From Phymatolithon calcareum (lineage: Eukaryota; Rhodophyta; Florideophyceae; Hapalidiales): a stretch of 64,000 nucleotides of DNA. The DNA is taken from positions 1,178,001 through 1,242,000 of the forward strand of contig OZ345376.1 in the NCBI GenBank assembly GCA_977006965.1. The letters are read 5' to 3'. Under the pieces are notes generated by a model. The model did no database searches and was not told the DNA's origin. It saw only the letters and a list, made by a program, of their open reading frames with translations. Position numbers and translations under genes: made by a program. Shown one piece after another: positions 42,701-52,122 of this stretch; the first letter of the stretch is position 1; each line of letters opens with the position of its first letter.

Positions 42701-42747
42701 AACGTACAAATCTTTAGATCCGTGTTCTGGGTCATTGCATAGCACAA
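39730..42747 (-). CDS. LINE ORF2: AP endonuclease and reverse transcriptase, 1005 aa
   Basis: Endonuclease domain (about residues 10-225): TFNVGGSPEL, LGITETW (catalytic Glu), MGDLNARHQHWDS (Asp/Asn), SNIDMFL, RAGHISVTT (His). RT domain (about 430-720): GPDKIGVEML, NYRPISLLSQ, FVAVLDLSSAYDRVP, RGVPQGSPLSPCLYNMFM, and the catalytic ILFADDVQLQA. Then a thumb-like region (YLGTTVDNKGV, QCRWEYALH) and a basic tail of about 230 residues without an obvious zinc knuckle or RNase H. It nicks target DNA and copies its own RNA there. 326 bases downstream of ORF1; start at the first Met, 42747. Confidence 0.93.
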   Translation of the reverse strand: MCYAMTQNTDLKICTFNVGGSPELPRMVEQLLQEHAVDVLGITETWQKEDQSLKVPYQQLSATRPCAPRSKPRGGVALITRRGIASKVTYRHATPTVQLLITATAGINVAVAYISPLATKAETKQFLDIVHMNCRGKSILMGDLNARHQHWDSKSKTRGPHLVQWAATGNWRIRTATGATFRSPVGNSNIDMFLTKSMDASRVETPNGMWDGIRAGHISVTTRVEHTKPAPAFVESFVSATARKSAERAKTASEAMAGWGPEMMDKLKSCKNQEELDKWYGQFRRLITKPWSNTRRRPTRYVSFWTRALDNKAKERTKLYRKAMRTKNPDDMSTYLKFRNEMRAAVRKAKKSQYDTFMEDLDVQSPRKATTTLSRILKRKSRRGGINRALGAPVHPCLFTAHIANVCRADTAWKPNLLRFAVSKAILEGIKEALIRAPRGKALGPDKIGVEMLQANPTMSGELLGRLWQVCGRLQCMPTAWRRATLIPIHKKGPAHVSGNYRPISLLSQVRKIIDAAVDSAIRQRYKFHRFQLGFQKNKGTELAILRSTSTMRRGHRFVAVLDLSSAYDRVPRNIVMRRVQQCLPPDIAEMIKYLLKPSWACTAGDEEKTWLLIDRGVPQGSPLSPCLYNMFMDTFAEMIQKAPRHMSKYPAILFADDVQLQAINSDGMQWLLDTATRWARENGMTCNTKKGKSEVLIYPGLFKRKFQLAGAKLHETRRLEYLGTTVDNKGVTEHATLKRISKAKGIILGLRDIGMNAKGLHTMKNITIYKTLVQCRWEYALHLTPWTRSVQVQINQAEGLFYSVILGRFALRLQNRMRSLCKITPPEIRRTQLGEHFAARLLKEKLEIEKKPNYEGKAEDLRYAERDISYMKHHDLFSEQIDRAEQGKVTPKEEKLRLSEAWGRTEEGLKRKIPVDRKERATPTVLIKSRKHRMLAVKWYVGRFPPRKPSSYVEQFGEVAEKSLETLQCNLTRPQLNGETEGETMQAMDRLLELEKIMTEEMIV

Positions 42748-43073
42748 GAGGACGGTGTTTTTTGCGATGCCGTCATGAGTGTTTTAGTGTTTTCGCTTCC
42801 GGGAGATTCTGAATCTTGTGCTACAACGTCCGAGGCGGCATGTGCGTCCTCTTCTTTATAGTCTCTGTCTCCCGCCATTCGCTAGTTGCTTGGGCCCTCA
42901 GCTGATTGAGGATTTTGACCTAGGTCGTCCTCTATGTCATCGCCTTGTTCACCTGGTCCTTCGTATGGGGAGCGATCGTGATCATCATGGTTCTGATTTT
43001 CGTCGCAGGTTTTTACGCTTTCAGTTTCCATTATCGTTAGCGCTTCGTCCGCTAGTTTGAAATTCTCTCGGTA

Positions 43074-44864
43074 TCACTTCCTTTCGTGGAAGTCGGCTGT
43101 TCCTGCGGCACAGGTTCGCATTCTCGAGCGGATGGCGCGTAAATTGCTTGTTGTGCGTTCCTTGCCAAGCACGTTTCTCCGTTTCGACACAGTGTCACTC
43201 CATATACTGAACTTTGGATCGTATGAGAGGCGCGCAGCACGCAGGGTGGCAACGGTGCGATGGACGAGCGGCTCGTACGTTAGCACCTGTAGGATTGCCC
43301 CTCCGATGAAGGATAGTCCTAGTACAGCCCTTTGCGGCAGCGCTTCCGTGAGTCCGTTGTAAAGTCTTTTGAGCTGATCTGGGTCGTTTCTGTTTCTAAT
43401 AATTCCGCGGAAGTACAAGGGTATCACCTTTGGTGGGATGCGCGGTGGGCGAATTGTTCTCTTCACCATTCTTTCGAGTCCGGCAATTTTTCTTTGTTCT
43501 TGTTCCGGGAACATACGGTACGAGGGACTGTGCGAGGCTGCAATTTCGGCGTAAGTTCTTCGGTTTCCGTGTCTATTCCTAAGAATATCGACATCTGCGT
43601 CCGTTCCCGAGCTTGTGTCCGGGTGTCTAGCGTTGTGGCAATCCGCCTCAGCCAACAATTTCGGGGGAGGCAGGACAGGAACTGCGTTTCGGGCAGGTAG
43701 CGAGGGCGGTGCCAGTCGGGGCGCCGGGCTGGGTCGGGTGTGAACTGGCGTGCAGGCTGTTAGAGCAGGCTGGGCATGCAGTACCGGCATGGCCGGCCCA
43801 TTTGGTACACGCGCGTTTGGTGTGGCAGATGGTTTCGTGTTTGCAGCAGGTGCGGTGGACTGATGGTCTTGGTGTTCTTGGTGGTTTACGTTGAAAAAGT
43901 CGCTGTGTACGTCTAGTTTCGGTGACCGCTGTTCCGACTCCCCTTTGCGCATTAGAGTGCGGACCTCGGCTTGCAAAAGGGATACGGTTTGTGTGAGTTG
44001 CGTGACCGCGTTTGTCAGTGCTTCCATCTTGGCCCTTTCTGTGCTTTGCATCTTGGAGGCTTGATTCGGTGTATCGCTCTTGCTGCCAGTGCCGTCAATG
44101 TTTCCCATCCTTGTTTCCGCCAGCTCAATAGCCAGGCGCATGACGGGCCCGCCGCAGAAAGCATTGCAGTCACGACTTTGGGCTCGTACCGCGCCGCATC
44201 GGCTTTGGCCTTGTTGTGTCAAAGCGTCCGGAGTATTGCATTTGGGGCAACGGACATTCTTTCGAGCACTGATGAATCTCGACTTCCATTCGGAGATGTG
44301 GGCATTTTTCTTGTTACCGATCGGCAGAGAAAGGGGAATTTTGGGCTCCATTGTATGTCGTCGTGGGTGTCTCGATATGGCTTCGTCGTCCTCTCTCGTC
44401 GGTGACTGTTTTCCACGCAGGTCTGTCGAGGGGTGTTTCTTGCTCTTCTTTCTCACTGGAGAGTCGGCTTCGTCGTCGCAGTTTTCGATTTCGGGTACCA
44501 AGTGGCGGGTCGGAAGCTTCTTGTTCGGGAGGTTCTCGGGGATCACGGTGGTGGGTTCGACTGCCAAGTGAGGCTCCATTTTGTTCATGTTATCTTGGTT
44601 TCCTTCTTTTGGCGTCACGTCGATAGAGTCTTCGTTCTGGGTTGTTAGTTCCTTTTTGATCGTCTCCTTTGGGGGTAGCACGGGTGCTACGCAGGAGGTT
44701 ATATTCTTCAGGTCAGTTTCGCTGTCAGCTTCTCCACGTGTGAGGGACGTCGGTGTTGCCCGTGTTGTCCTACGAGCACGCCTCGCGAGGGTGGCGGCCG
44801 CGGGCTGGGCTTTTGGGGCCTCTGCTCTTTGTTTCATATTTCGAGTAATTATGCTTGATTTCAT
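43074..44864 (-). CDS. LINE ORF1: RNA-binding/gag-like protein, 596 aa
   Basis: Starts MKSSIITRNMKQRAEAPK at 44864. Basic Ala/Arg-rich N-terminus, acidic Glu/Thr-rich part, a cysteine cluster near residue 205 (CPKCN..., later C..C) that may bind zinc, a short coiled coil (about 280-300, MEALTNAVTQLTQTVSLL), a Pro/Ala-rich linker, and a folded C-terminus (PKVIPLYFRGII, LGLSFIGGAILQVLTYE) like an RRM-type ORF1 domain. Known role of LINE ORF1: packaging element RNA. Stop TGA 43074-43076. Confidence 0.8.
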   Translation of the reverse strand: MKSSIITRNMKQRAEAPKAQPAAATLARRARRTTRATPTSLTRGEADSETDLKNITSCVAPVLPPKETIKKELTTQNEDSIDVTPKEGNQDNMNKMEPHLAVEPTTVIPENLPNKKLPTRHLVPEIENCDDEADSPVRKKSKKHPSTDLRGKQSPTREDDEAISRHPRRHTMEPKIPLSLPIGNKKNAHISEWKSRFISARKNVRCPKCNTPDALTQQGQSRCGAVRAQSRDCNAFCGGPVMRLAIELAETRMGNIDGTGSKSDTPNQASKMQSTERAKMEALTNAVTQLTQTVSLLQAEVRTLMRKGESEQRSPKLDVHSDFFNVNHQEHQDHQSTAPAANTKPSATPNARVPNGPAMPVLHAQPALTACTPVHTRPSPAPRLAPPSLPARNAVPVLPPPKLLAEADCHNARHPDTSSGTDADVDILRNRHGNRRTYAEIAASHSPSYRMFPEQEQRKIAGLERMVKRTIRPPRIPPKVIPLYFRGIIRNRNDPDQLKRLYNGLTEALPQRAVLGLSFIGGAILQVLTYEPLVHRTVATLRAARLSYDPKFSIWSDTVSKRRNVLGKERTTSNLRAIRSRMRTCAAGTADFHERK

Positions 44865-45346
44865 TATTTTTTGTCCCGGCGTCGAATTTCATCTGGGCCG
44901 ATTTTTGCGTCGGTAGTTCATCCAAGTTCCTCCTTGGTCGTCTCCCGCGTCGTCGGTCTCCATTCGAGGTCAAAATACACGCTTCCGCGCGCCTCGTTCT
45001 GCTTATCACTGCTCTTGCGGTTCCCTTGCAATTGCCTTGCCTTCTGCCGCGCTTTTCGCCTTCCACACTTTCTGGACCGATCGGGGATCGTCCTCCCTTC
45101 GCAATCGCTGCAGCGAGAGAGGTTGTGCCGTCTGATGAGGGGCTTGAATCCAAAGTACTGCGCGGATGCTCACTGTTGCCAGGCGTACGAACAAGGACGG
45201 ATACTGCAGGCAGTTGGCGGCGATAAGTGAAATATTGTGCTAAGAGAGGGTAAGCGAAAACAGAATTGAGACAACGGCAAAGATTGGGCATCATACTCGC
45301 ATGTGCACTGCGCCATGCCGCAGAGGCCCTTGGACAAGGAAATTGT

Positions 45347-45470
45347 TGGTTTTTTACCGGAAGCAGAGAGGTACTGGGCGATATTGGATGTCGGATACTG
45401 GAATGAACTTGTCCACACTGCCGCACAAGGTTTATATGCACTGCCTGACTTGGACTCTATGTACAGCTAG
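45347..45470 (+). pseudogene. displaced 3' end of the GT92 gene
   Basis: After the right target duplication the frame that stopped at 39638 goes on: GT|T GGT TTT..., giving VGFLPEAERYWAILDVGYW and 21 more residues ending MYS, then TAG 45468-45470. 983 + 124 coding bases make 369 codons exactly. On its own this end has no start and no promoter. Confidence 0.82.
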
Positions 45471-46000
45471 AGGTTTCATGGAGCCGGTTTGGTTAGTCGT
45501 TACATTGAACTCTGTTTTTGCCTCCGCGCGTACGGTACACTTGATAGTGGGCAGAGCATTTCATCGCGAGATCTGCAAGAAGCGTCGGCTGTGCCGACCT
45601 GAAATATCGGAAAATGTCTTTTCTCTGCACTTTCAGGAGTTTGAGTGTCGCAAATCGATTTAAGAGATAAGGTAACAATTGAGAAGACTTGAGAGAGGAA
45701 AAAAGATGAATGCTGGTAATCATCTAAGTGAAATTGAGAAGCAAAAAGGAAGCCATTGACTCCGCAACACCAGCGCTTTCCTATAGTTACAGAAACTATA
45801 TCCAAGAGATTTGCAAGGCCGGCATACGGTTTTTTACGTGCATTTCCTTATTTCACCGAGTTTACCACTTGCGCGCAAAATCCAACCTTCGGAATACCAA
45901 TTGTAGGTACGGAATTGGAGCACCACGCATGCTTAGGCGATGTTATTATTTCCTTTTGCTCTTCGCAGAACACTATAAAAGCCGCAAAACTCATCCGTCG

Positions 46001-46201
46001 ATGGAGTTCGGAAAGCAAGTAAGAAAACAACCATCGAAGTTTGCTTCGCAACGATTCCGCGGGATTAGGTCCTTGACCGTAGACCTCGAACAGGACATAC
46101 CGGCTCCAAAGTTGCTCATCACGAGTAACCCCAGTCCTGTGTTCAAGATTGAACCGACTCCTAAGTTGCTCATTGCGAGTACCCCTAACCGGTCTCAATA
46201 A
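46001..46201 (+). CDS. small hypothetical protein, 66 aa (copy B)
   Basis: Copy of 5737-5937: MEFGKQVRKQPSKFASQ..., ends ASTPNRSQ. A TATA-like TATAAAAG is at about 45974-45981. In B the frame is open further upstream to 45728. It contains two PKLLI-T/A-S units. Function unknown; coding status uncertain. Confidence 0.25.
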   Translation: MEFGKQVRKQPSKFASQRFRGIRSLTVDLEQDIPAPKLLITSNPSPVFKIEPTPKLLIASTPNRSQ

Positions 46202-47029
46202 TAAGCTTGAAACTGAAATTTCTCGACATTGAGTCAACTACAGTATCAGTGCCAGCTAGGACAGCACCATTTGGAATATGTAGGGAGAAAGGTTAATTCA
46301 GGCACATTGGGCCTTGATTTTATTCCCTACTGATAGAGCCACAAGGTCAAGTTTCATTTTTGGTATCAGACTCTACATACATTAGGCTATCGGGTTAGTA
46401 CACGCCTCACACATCTGATATTGACATTCCACTCCTAGGCAGAGAAGTTCTATTTCTTCCTCGACAGCGGCAGATGTCTTCGTCGTCTATTGGTTTTCAA
46501 CCTATAGACGAAAACCTGTTCAGCGACAGGTTTCCGAGACTCAGAAGCATTGTCAAAATACAGCAAACGGTAGCACACTTGCCTCAAAACAGTGCAGGGC
46601 AAGCAAAAATCTAGTATCTCGGTCCAAGATAATGCCCCAGCTTCCGAAGCGCTATATGTACAGTATCAGGTTCCTGGTAAAAACTCTGTTGCAGACACAA
46701 CCGGGATTTGAACCCTGGACCTTATGTAGTACTAGACATGAACACCCCGATCGGGCCCCTCCCCGAATAAAGCCCTCTGAGGGCCTCAGCTTCCTGGAGA
46801 GGCCCTCTCTTCTCATGTTTTCGCTCGGAGCCCTCGCGAGGGCTTATGATACAGTGTACACCTGGTACGAATGTAGACGTACAGTTGTCGAAAAGATGAA
46901 TTTCAGATAAACATTTTGAAGGTACTGTATGATAGTCACGGATATAATGGGCAATATGCAGAAGGCCCTCTTTTTGTACGTTTCTTTGGAAGCCCTCTCC
47001 GAAGTTACTGTATCACCAGGGCAAGGGAG
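46202..47029. other. stretch without recognised gene (copy B)
   Basis: Matches copy A 5938-7188 without the solo LTR; the single ATCGG at 46750-46754 is its empty site. The tRNA-like B-box is on the minus strand near 46700. Confidence 0.35.
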
Positions 47030-47260
47030 AGCAATTTAGGGAAATGAGCTACAAAAGCTTGCTTATGAAAAGCGAATCAGCGCTTTGGAGCAAGCACTGG
47101 AGCACTAGTCGAAGAAGTCATAGAGATCAAAAGAAGTGCAAAATATCCAGGAGGAAAAGAGAGAAGGGAGCGTGGTGTACGATCTGGATGTCTTCGATGG
47201 GGCAATTCAGGAAGATAGAGAAGCAGAAGGTGGCGCAGAAGGTGTATGATACCGACCGAC
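47030..47260 (+). pseudogene. relic of a Sel1-repeat GTPase family member (copy B)
   Basis: Same relic as 7189-7545, in several frames (LQKLAYEKRISALEQAL near 47048, DLDVFDGAIQEDREA near 47185). It goes on after two insertions at 48197-48230 (VRAAEVYNRSI) and from 50011. More damaged than in A. Confidence 0.65.
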
Positions 47261-47263
47261 CCG

Positions 47264-48193
47264 GGAGCTGCGGGAAATAGCGTTTTTTCGATGTTTTCGA
47301 TGATTCAGAGTTTTTTTGATGTTGGAGCTCATCAGAATCGCGAAGCATGATGATTTGTCTTCTGATCGTTTGGAAATGTGTCCAATCAAAAAGCAGTATG
47401 CGAAGAATTTTCTTTGCAATTGTGAGGAAGTACGCAATTGTTCATTGGTGTAGTGAGCCAATCATTTCGATGTATTTTAAATTTTCAAACGTTACGGAAC
47501 TTGATTTACAAGCGAAACAAGCGCAAAGACAAGCGAAAAGACAAGCGCTTGTCTTTGTGCAGGTGAAACTTCAAAGCTCTGTACAGCCCCCCGAGATGTT
47601 TATATCATAATTCTTTTGGCTGTCCTTTTTAGGTTACAAGGCTACCTAAAAAGGACACCAAAAAAATTGACCGTCCTTCAGCCCTAGAGAGGCACGGGCG
47701 TCCTATAAAATGCAAAACTACACTGATTTCGCAACAATCGCGTTTTGCATGTTGAAAAGCACGGTTCGGGAAGAGATGGACGGTCCATAAAATATAGCGT
47801 GCTTTTTTCCCCTCATCCAAATCTAAAAAGCACACCGGTTTTGAACTAAATCCCGTAAGCGGTTTCAGCGCTACACGCTCTTAAAGATTTGAAAACGCTT
47901 GTAAGTCGCTTGTGTTTCGCTTGTGTGTCGCTTGTGTTTTTCAAAAACGCTTGTAAAGCGGTACAGTTGCAAAAAGTTACGAACATGATTCGAAACCGGC
48001 CAATAAGATAATGTGTCGTGTCATTTAATTGAGCTATCATATATTCTTTTTTTGCAAAGTTTCACCTTGCTGGACTAATAATTACAGACCAATTTCGCGG
48101 AATAGGTACAAACTCCGATATGATATATCGATATCAATAACCATGGAAGTATCATGCGTCAAATATCAAAAAAGTGCTGTTTCCCGCACCTCC
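47264..48193. mobile_element. TIR element, 930 bp, CCG target duplication (copy B only)
   Basis: Ends GGAGCTGCGGGAAATAGCG and, inwards from 48193, GGAGGTGCGGGAAACAGCA; CCG on both sides (47261-47263, 48194-48196). Copy A has the empty site at 7417-7419. The interior has AAGCG/CGCTT-rich stretches in opposite orientation (about 47512-47565 and 47890-47955) and a hairpin with ACCTAAAAAGGAC arms (about 47620-47660). No transposase frame. The same end type as E and R1/R2. Confidence 0.85.
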
Positions 48194-48230
48194 CCGGTTC
48201 GCGCAGCTGAGGTGTACAACCGGTCCATTG

Positions 48231-50010
48231 GGTCACTCCTGAAAATGATAAATTGCACAAAATGTGTCATTTCTGCACAAAATGCGTCGTCACGCCACGG
48301 TGCATTTGACTCGTGTCCTCGATTTGTGACACGGAAAATGTGCAAATCGTAGAGCTTCCCTCTATAAACCAAATGTGTTGCATGACACATTTCTATCATT
48401 TTCGCTACGGCGCGTTTCTCTCAGTCGGAGTAGTGCAGTTATCTGCCTCGTGCACTTCATCCATAGGTGATCAGGAAGATGCACTGCTGCTTAGAAGAGT
48501 AGATCCTCGTAAAGCGGGAAATTGAGGACACGAAGCAGAACAATTTGCAAAGCGCCAAGTTGAGGTTGATAACACACCGTCTTGTTAATCCTGGAGATAA
48601 ATCAATTGTTTATATTTCCAATTGGGGCAAAAAGCAAAACGCTGAGTATGGCAACACCGATCCAGGTCCCCGCTTCACAAGCAGTACTCACGGATTCTAC
48701 TCCAAGCCATGTCGGAACAGAGGGTTCACAGTGACAAAAGACAAATTTCACTACTACAGTTCCAACAAGTTCTTCTAATGCAGGTGCGGAGCAGAAACCA
48801 CACTTGTCTCCTCCGGAGTTCGAGCCCCATGAACACGCATGGAGACTTCTTGGGTCACTACGGGGAGGAATACCCCTAACAAATCCTCTTGTTCCGGCTT
48901 CTCACTTTCCTCTAATTCCCTCCCAACTCGGAACTCACCTGTATTCCCGAGAAACCACTCGCTTGCCCTCCGTGAACAATGCGTCACTAAATGCGCTTCC
49001 AGAAATGCTGTTTCTGTATCGCTCTGTGAATATGCGGCTTCGGCAGCGTACTTCGGCTATGCTGGTCCCGCTTCCCTCAAATGGATCGATCCATCATTAG
49101 TATCAGACCCATCTTCGCAGCTCTTGACCGCTTTTCTGTCCCTGCTGGGGATCCCTACTGTCGCCCCGCAGTTCGAAGAGCAAATAAACTCAAGTCAGCT
49201 ATTTAACAAAGTGCTGACCTAGGTACAGTCGACGACATATACGAAGACGAAGATCTCCCTGAAGAATCTGGCGATGAATCAGGACACGAGCGAGCCGGTA
49301 CAGAGTCCGTTGCCCATGAAAATGCCACCGCTCTATTGTCCAGCTCTACATGAGAAACGGAAAATCCTGTTCTCAACGAGCTGCCCGCAGTGCTCTCGCC
49401 ATGAACGCTGCACAAGCTGTCTCTCTCCTATCTACGCGGCAGAGCCCACTGGACTCGCCACGACTACCTTCTCCGCACCCTATTGTCCAGAGGCGGTCGA
49501 GTGGAGGGCGTTCAGGGCAATCCTCCGACGGGGATATGATGTCGATTTTCAGTTTGCAACTTCGGCAAGAAAACGAAAGAAGGGAAGCAGAGCGCGTAGC
49601 CCGAGCAGAGGACCGGGCTGAAGAGAAGGTGCTCCGTGGAGAAGCGCGAGCAGATCAGAGAGCGCACAGGGAAGCTGAGCGACAGGAAGAGAGAGTTCGG
49701 CAAGAGGAAGCGATTCCCTTTTGGAGTATTATACTGCTTAAAAACCTCTCCGTCTCCAGCGGTGTAATGTAATATGTGTACTCTTCAGCGCCAAAGTGAC
49801 GGCCCATGTCGGATGCTTTGGGCACTATAAGCATTCAAAATAGTACATCAAATCAATTAATATTTTGGTTCCATAAAGGAAGTGTCTGACAAAAAATGCA
49901 GCAATGTTTTCAGGGCTCCACAATTTGGCGTGCGCGGAACATCGGAAAACATTTGCACAATTTGCGAACTCTTTTGCGTCTCTGCAATTAATCATTTTCA
50001 GGAATGACCA
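48231..50010 (+). mobile_element. TIR element of unassigned superfamily, about 1.78 kb (copy B only)
   Basis: Ends GGTCACTCCTGAAAATGAT and, inwards from the right, GGTCATTCCTGAAAATGAT, similar over 27 bp. The sequence ATTG is on both sides (48227-48230, 50011-50014), once in A (7450-7453), which leaves one unpaired A at the right end; the duplication could also be 3 bp. It holds broken frames: an acidic stretch (DDIYEDEDLPEESGDESGHE near 49231) and a basic coiled coil. No catalytic domain recognised. Confidence 0.7.
49350..49772 (+). pseudogene. charged coiled-coil protein of the 48231-50010 element
   Basis: From about residue 70: LQLRQENERREAERVARAE..., an uninterrupted Arg/Glu helix of about 50 residues ending RQEEAIPFWSIILLKN. 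In a shifted frame just upstream there is an acidic segment. An acidic part followed by such a helix is common in accessory (SANT/Myb-like) proteins of Harbinger-type elements, but no Myb domain is visible, so this is only a suggestion. Confidence 0.3.
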
Positions 50011-50120
50011 ATTGAAGGAGTTGGAGATGTGTTGCGGAATGGTCAAACTCGCGCGGTTGCAACCGGTCGGTACACTATCTGCACCATCTTCAAGGCGCAA
50101 AATTTCGAAAATATGCAATA

Positions 50121-50518
50121 CAGTCAGACCTCGATAAATGCATGGGCAATGTGGAATGGTCCAATATTCTCAAAATCCAGGTTATTCTCAAGTCGAATTT
50201 TGAATCATAAGTTTTGGATCACACGTGTGCCGAACAGTAGCCATATTCTACTTTACTGTATGCCAATGGCAGGAGAAACATGAAAAGTACTTACAGTATT
50301 CTACGAGTGAGGATATGCTCCGTGTACGCTAAACAAAATTATAACAAAATTTAAGGTATGCCCCGTGACCTCGAACATGAAGTAATGCTCCTATCAAATA
50401 TTCTAGAATCCTTTAATTTTCGTTAAATTTAGGCTGATACGGTATTCGTGGAGCACTCGATTATGCTGCTAACCGAGGTTATTCTAAAAAAGAGGTTCCA
50501 TTTATCGAGGTCTGACTG
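50121..50518. mobile_element. pogo/Tigger-type MITE, 398 bp (copy B only)
   Basis: Ends CAGTCAGACCTCGATAAATG and its complement, with TA on both sides (50119-50120, 50519-50520). Copy A has a single TA (7579-7580). The CAGT..ACCTCG.TAAA end resembles Tigger-like elements. Non-coding. The pogo-type transposases in the window have different ends, so they are probably not its source. Confidence 0.85.
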
Positions 50519-50560
50519 TATGAACTGTATGTGTATTGTTTTTTGGATATTCGGGAAATA

Positions 50561-52120
50561 CAATCCCCGAAATTAATATAGCCCCACTTTGGCAAACCGT
50601 CAGGGCCACACGCACGGCGGGAATTGCGTTAAAGGACCGGTGGTCCTTTAATCGTCTACTCATTGCTCTACGTACTAGCCCAAATATGGCTCGCTAGGTT
50701 TTTGTTAACTCGCAGTGTACGCCAAAATGTATGATAGCCGCTATTTTTCCCGCGCAACAATTTGGCCCCGGAAAACTTCATGCATCCGCCAAGCGGAAGT
50801 ATATGGGATTCACAGGGCGCTCGGCGCCCTGTTGCCTTCTTTATATGCATGGAGACGTACCCACGTACGCTGTTCGACTCACTCAGCCCCCAACCATGGG
50901 TCGCGGACTGTCTCTGACGAAGGAGGAGGAGGCGGTGATCCGGGCGCTCGACTCCAAAGGCTTGAGCAAGAGGGCCATTGCTTTGCAAGTGAAACGGTCC
51001 CGAAAAGCCGTCTCGAACTTTCTGAACAAATTCCCCGGCTATATCTCGACGGAAAAAGGAGGGGAGGCCCCGAAAGCTGTCTGTTCAGGCTGCTCGGGCA
51101 GTCATTCGGAAGGCTTCTGCTTCAACAATGACGGCTCGGGAGCTCCAAGACATGTGCAATTTACCCGTCGGAGTGCGTCGCGTACAGCAAGTCCTTAGCG
51201 ATACTAAATACTTGGAGTTTAGGCGAATGAAACGGGCTCCAAGCCTTACGCCTTGGCACAAGGATCAACGTGACAAGTGGGCCCGCCTTCGTCTTCGCCT
51301 GAGCCGCTCGCAGTGGACCAGGACAATCTTTTCTGATGAGAACGATTCTGTTTGGATGGTCCAGACGGTTTTGGGTACTATTGGGCGGACAAAAGGGTCC
51401 CTGAAGAATACTTTTCCCGCCGGCAGCAAGGCGGGGGAGGGGTTATGGTCTGGGGTTGTTTTTCGCGGCGCGGAAAGCCCGAACTAGTACTCGTACCGAA
51501 CACAATGAATGCGCAAAGGTACGTGCAGCTGCTTGAGAATCATCTGGAACCGTTTGCGGAATCGTGCTACTGTGGGGACTGGAGTCTCCAGCAGGGTAAA
51601 GCGCCTGCGCACACAGCGAGGTACACAGATGAGTACTTCTTTGAAGCAGGGATCAGCCTTATGACTTGGCCATCGCGTAGTCCCGATCTGAACCCAATAG
51701 AGAACCTGTGGGGTATCGTTGCGCATGATATTTACAAGGATTGTCGTCAGTTTGAGTACGAGGACGACCTCATCGAAGCGATTCAAGCATCCTCGGATCG
51801 TATCGGTCTGGAAACGCTTCGGAAGCTGATTGGATCGATGCCGGACCGGTGCATGAAGGTTATCGAGAAGCGCGGTGGGTCTACTGGCTAATGAGCGTTG
51901 TTTTTGGTGCGATAGTCTGAGAAAGATAGAGGTGGCGCTAAGTTACTGCGGACGAAAAATATGTGCTATTCAAGCAAACTTGATTTTCTGTTTGACTCCA
52001 TGGGGGTTCACTAAATTAGGTAAGTCATTGCGTTGAAAAAGAAGGTTATACATGCAGTGCGACGATAATAGTGGCGCTAGGTGTCATCATGGCTACGGGC
52101 TATATTAATTTCGGGGAGTG
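50561..52120 (+). mobile_element. Tc1/mariner transposon, 1560 bp (copy B only)
   Basis: Ends CAATCCCCGAAATTAATATA and, inwards from 52120, CACTCCCCGAAATTAATATA (24 bp with one mismatch in all), inserted at TA (50559-50560 and 52121-52122). Copy A has the single TA at 7620-7621 within GGGAAATATCCATACC. It carries one transposase gene, which is damaged. Confidence 0.92.
50896..51891 (+). pseudogene. Tc1-type transposase, frameshifted and lacking a catalytic Asp
   Basis: ATG at 50896 (MGRGLSLTKEEEAVIRAL): paired-like helix-turn-helix (GLSKRAIALQVKRSRKAV), frameshift near 51060, second HTH part (TARELQDMCNLPVGVRRVQQVL), first catalytic Asp in TIFSDEN, second frameshift near 51350, DGPDGFGYYWADKR, MVWGCFS. 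The second catalytic block reads QQGKAPAHTA where the family has QQDNAP, so the Asp is Gly. The third block SPDLNPIENLW is intact. Stop TAA 51889-51891, directly followed by TGA. It cannot catalyse transposition. Confidence 0.88.
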
Positions 52121-52122
52121 TA

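Larger units (their letters stand above)
39639..45337 (-). mobile_element. full-length LINE (non-LTR retrotransposon), about 5.7 kb
   Basis: Two intact ORFs on the minus strand (ORF1 43074-44864, ORF2 39730-42747), a 5' leader of about 470 bases and a 3' end with an A-rich tail (CTAAAATAAAAACTT on its strand) at 39639. The 9-bp target duplication GGAAATTGT is at 39630-39638 and 45338-45346. Both sides read as one frame of the GT92 gene when the LINE and one duplication are removed. Both ORFs end in TGA and have no stop, so this copy may be active. The fragment at 1858-2742 belongs to a related lineage. Confidence 0.9.
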
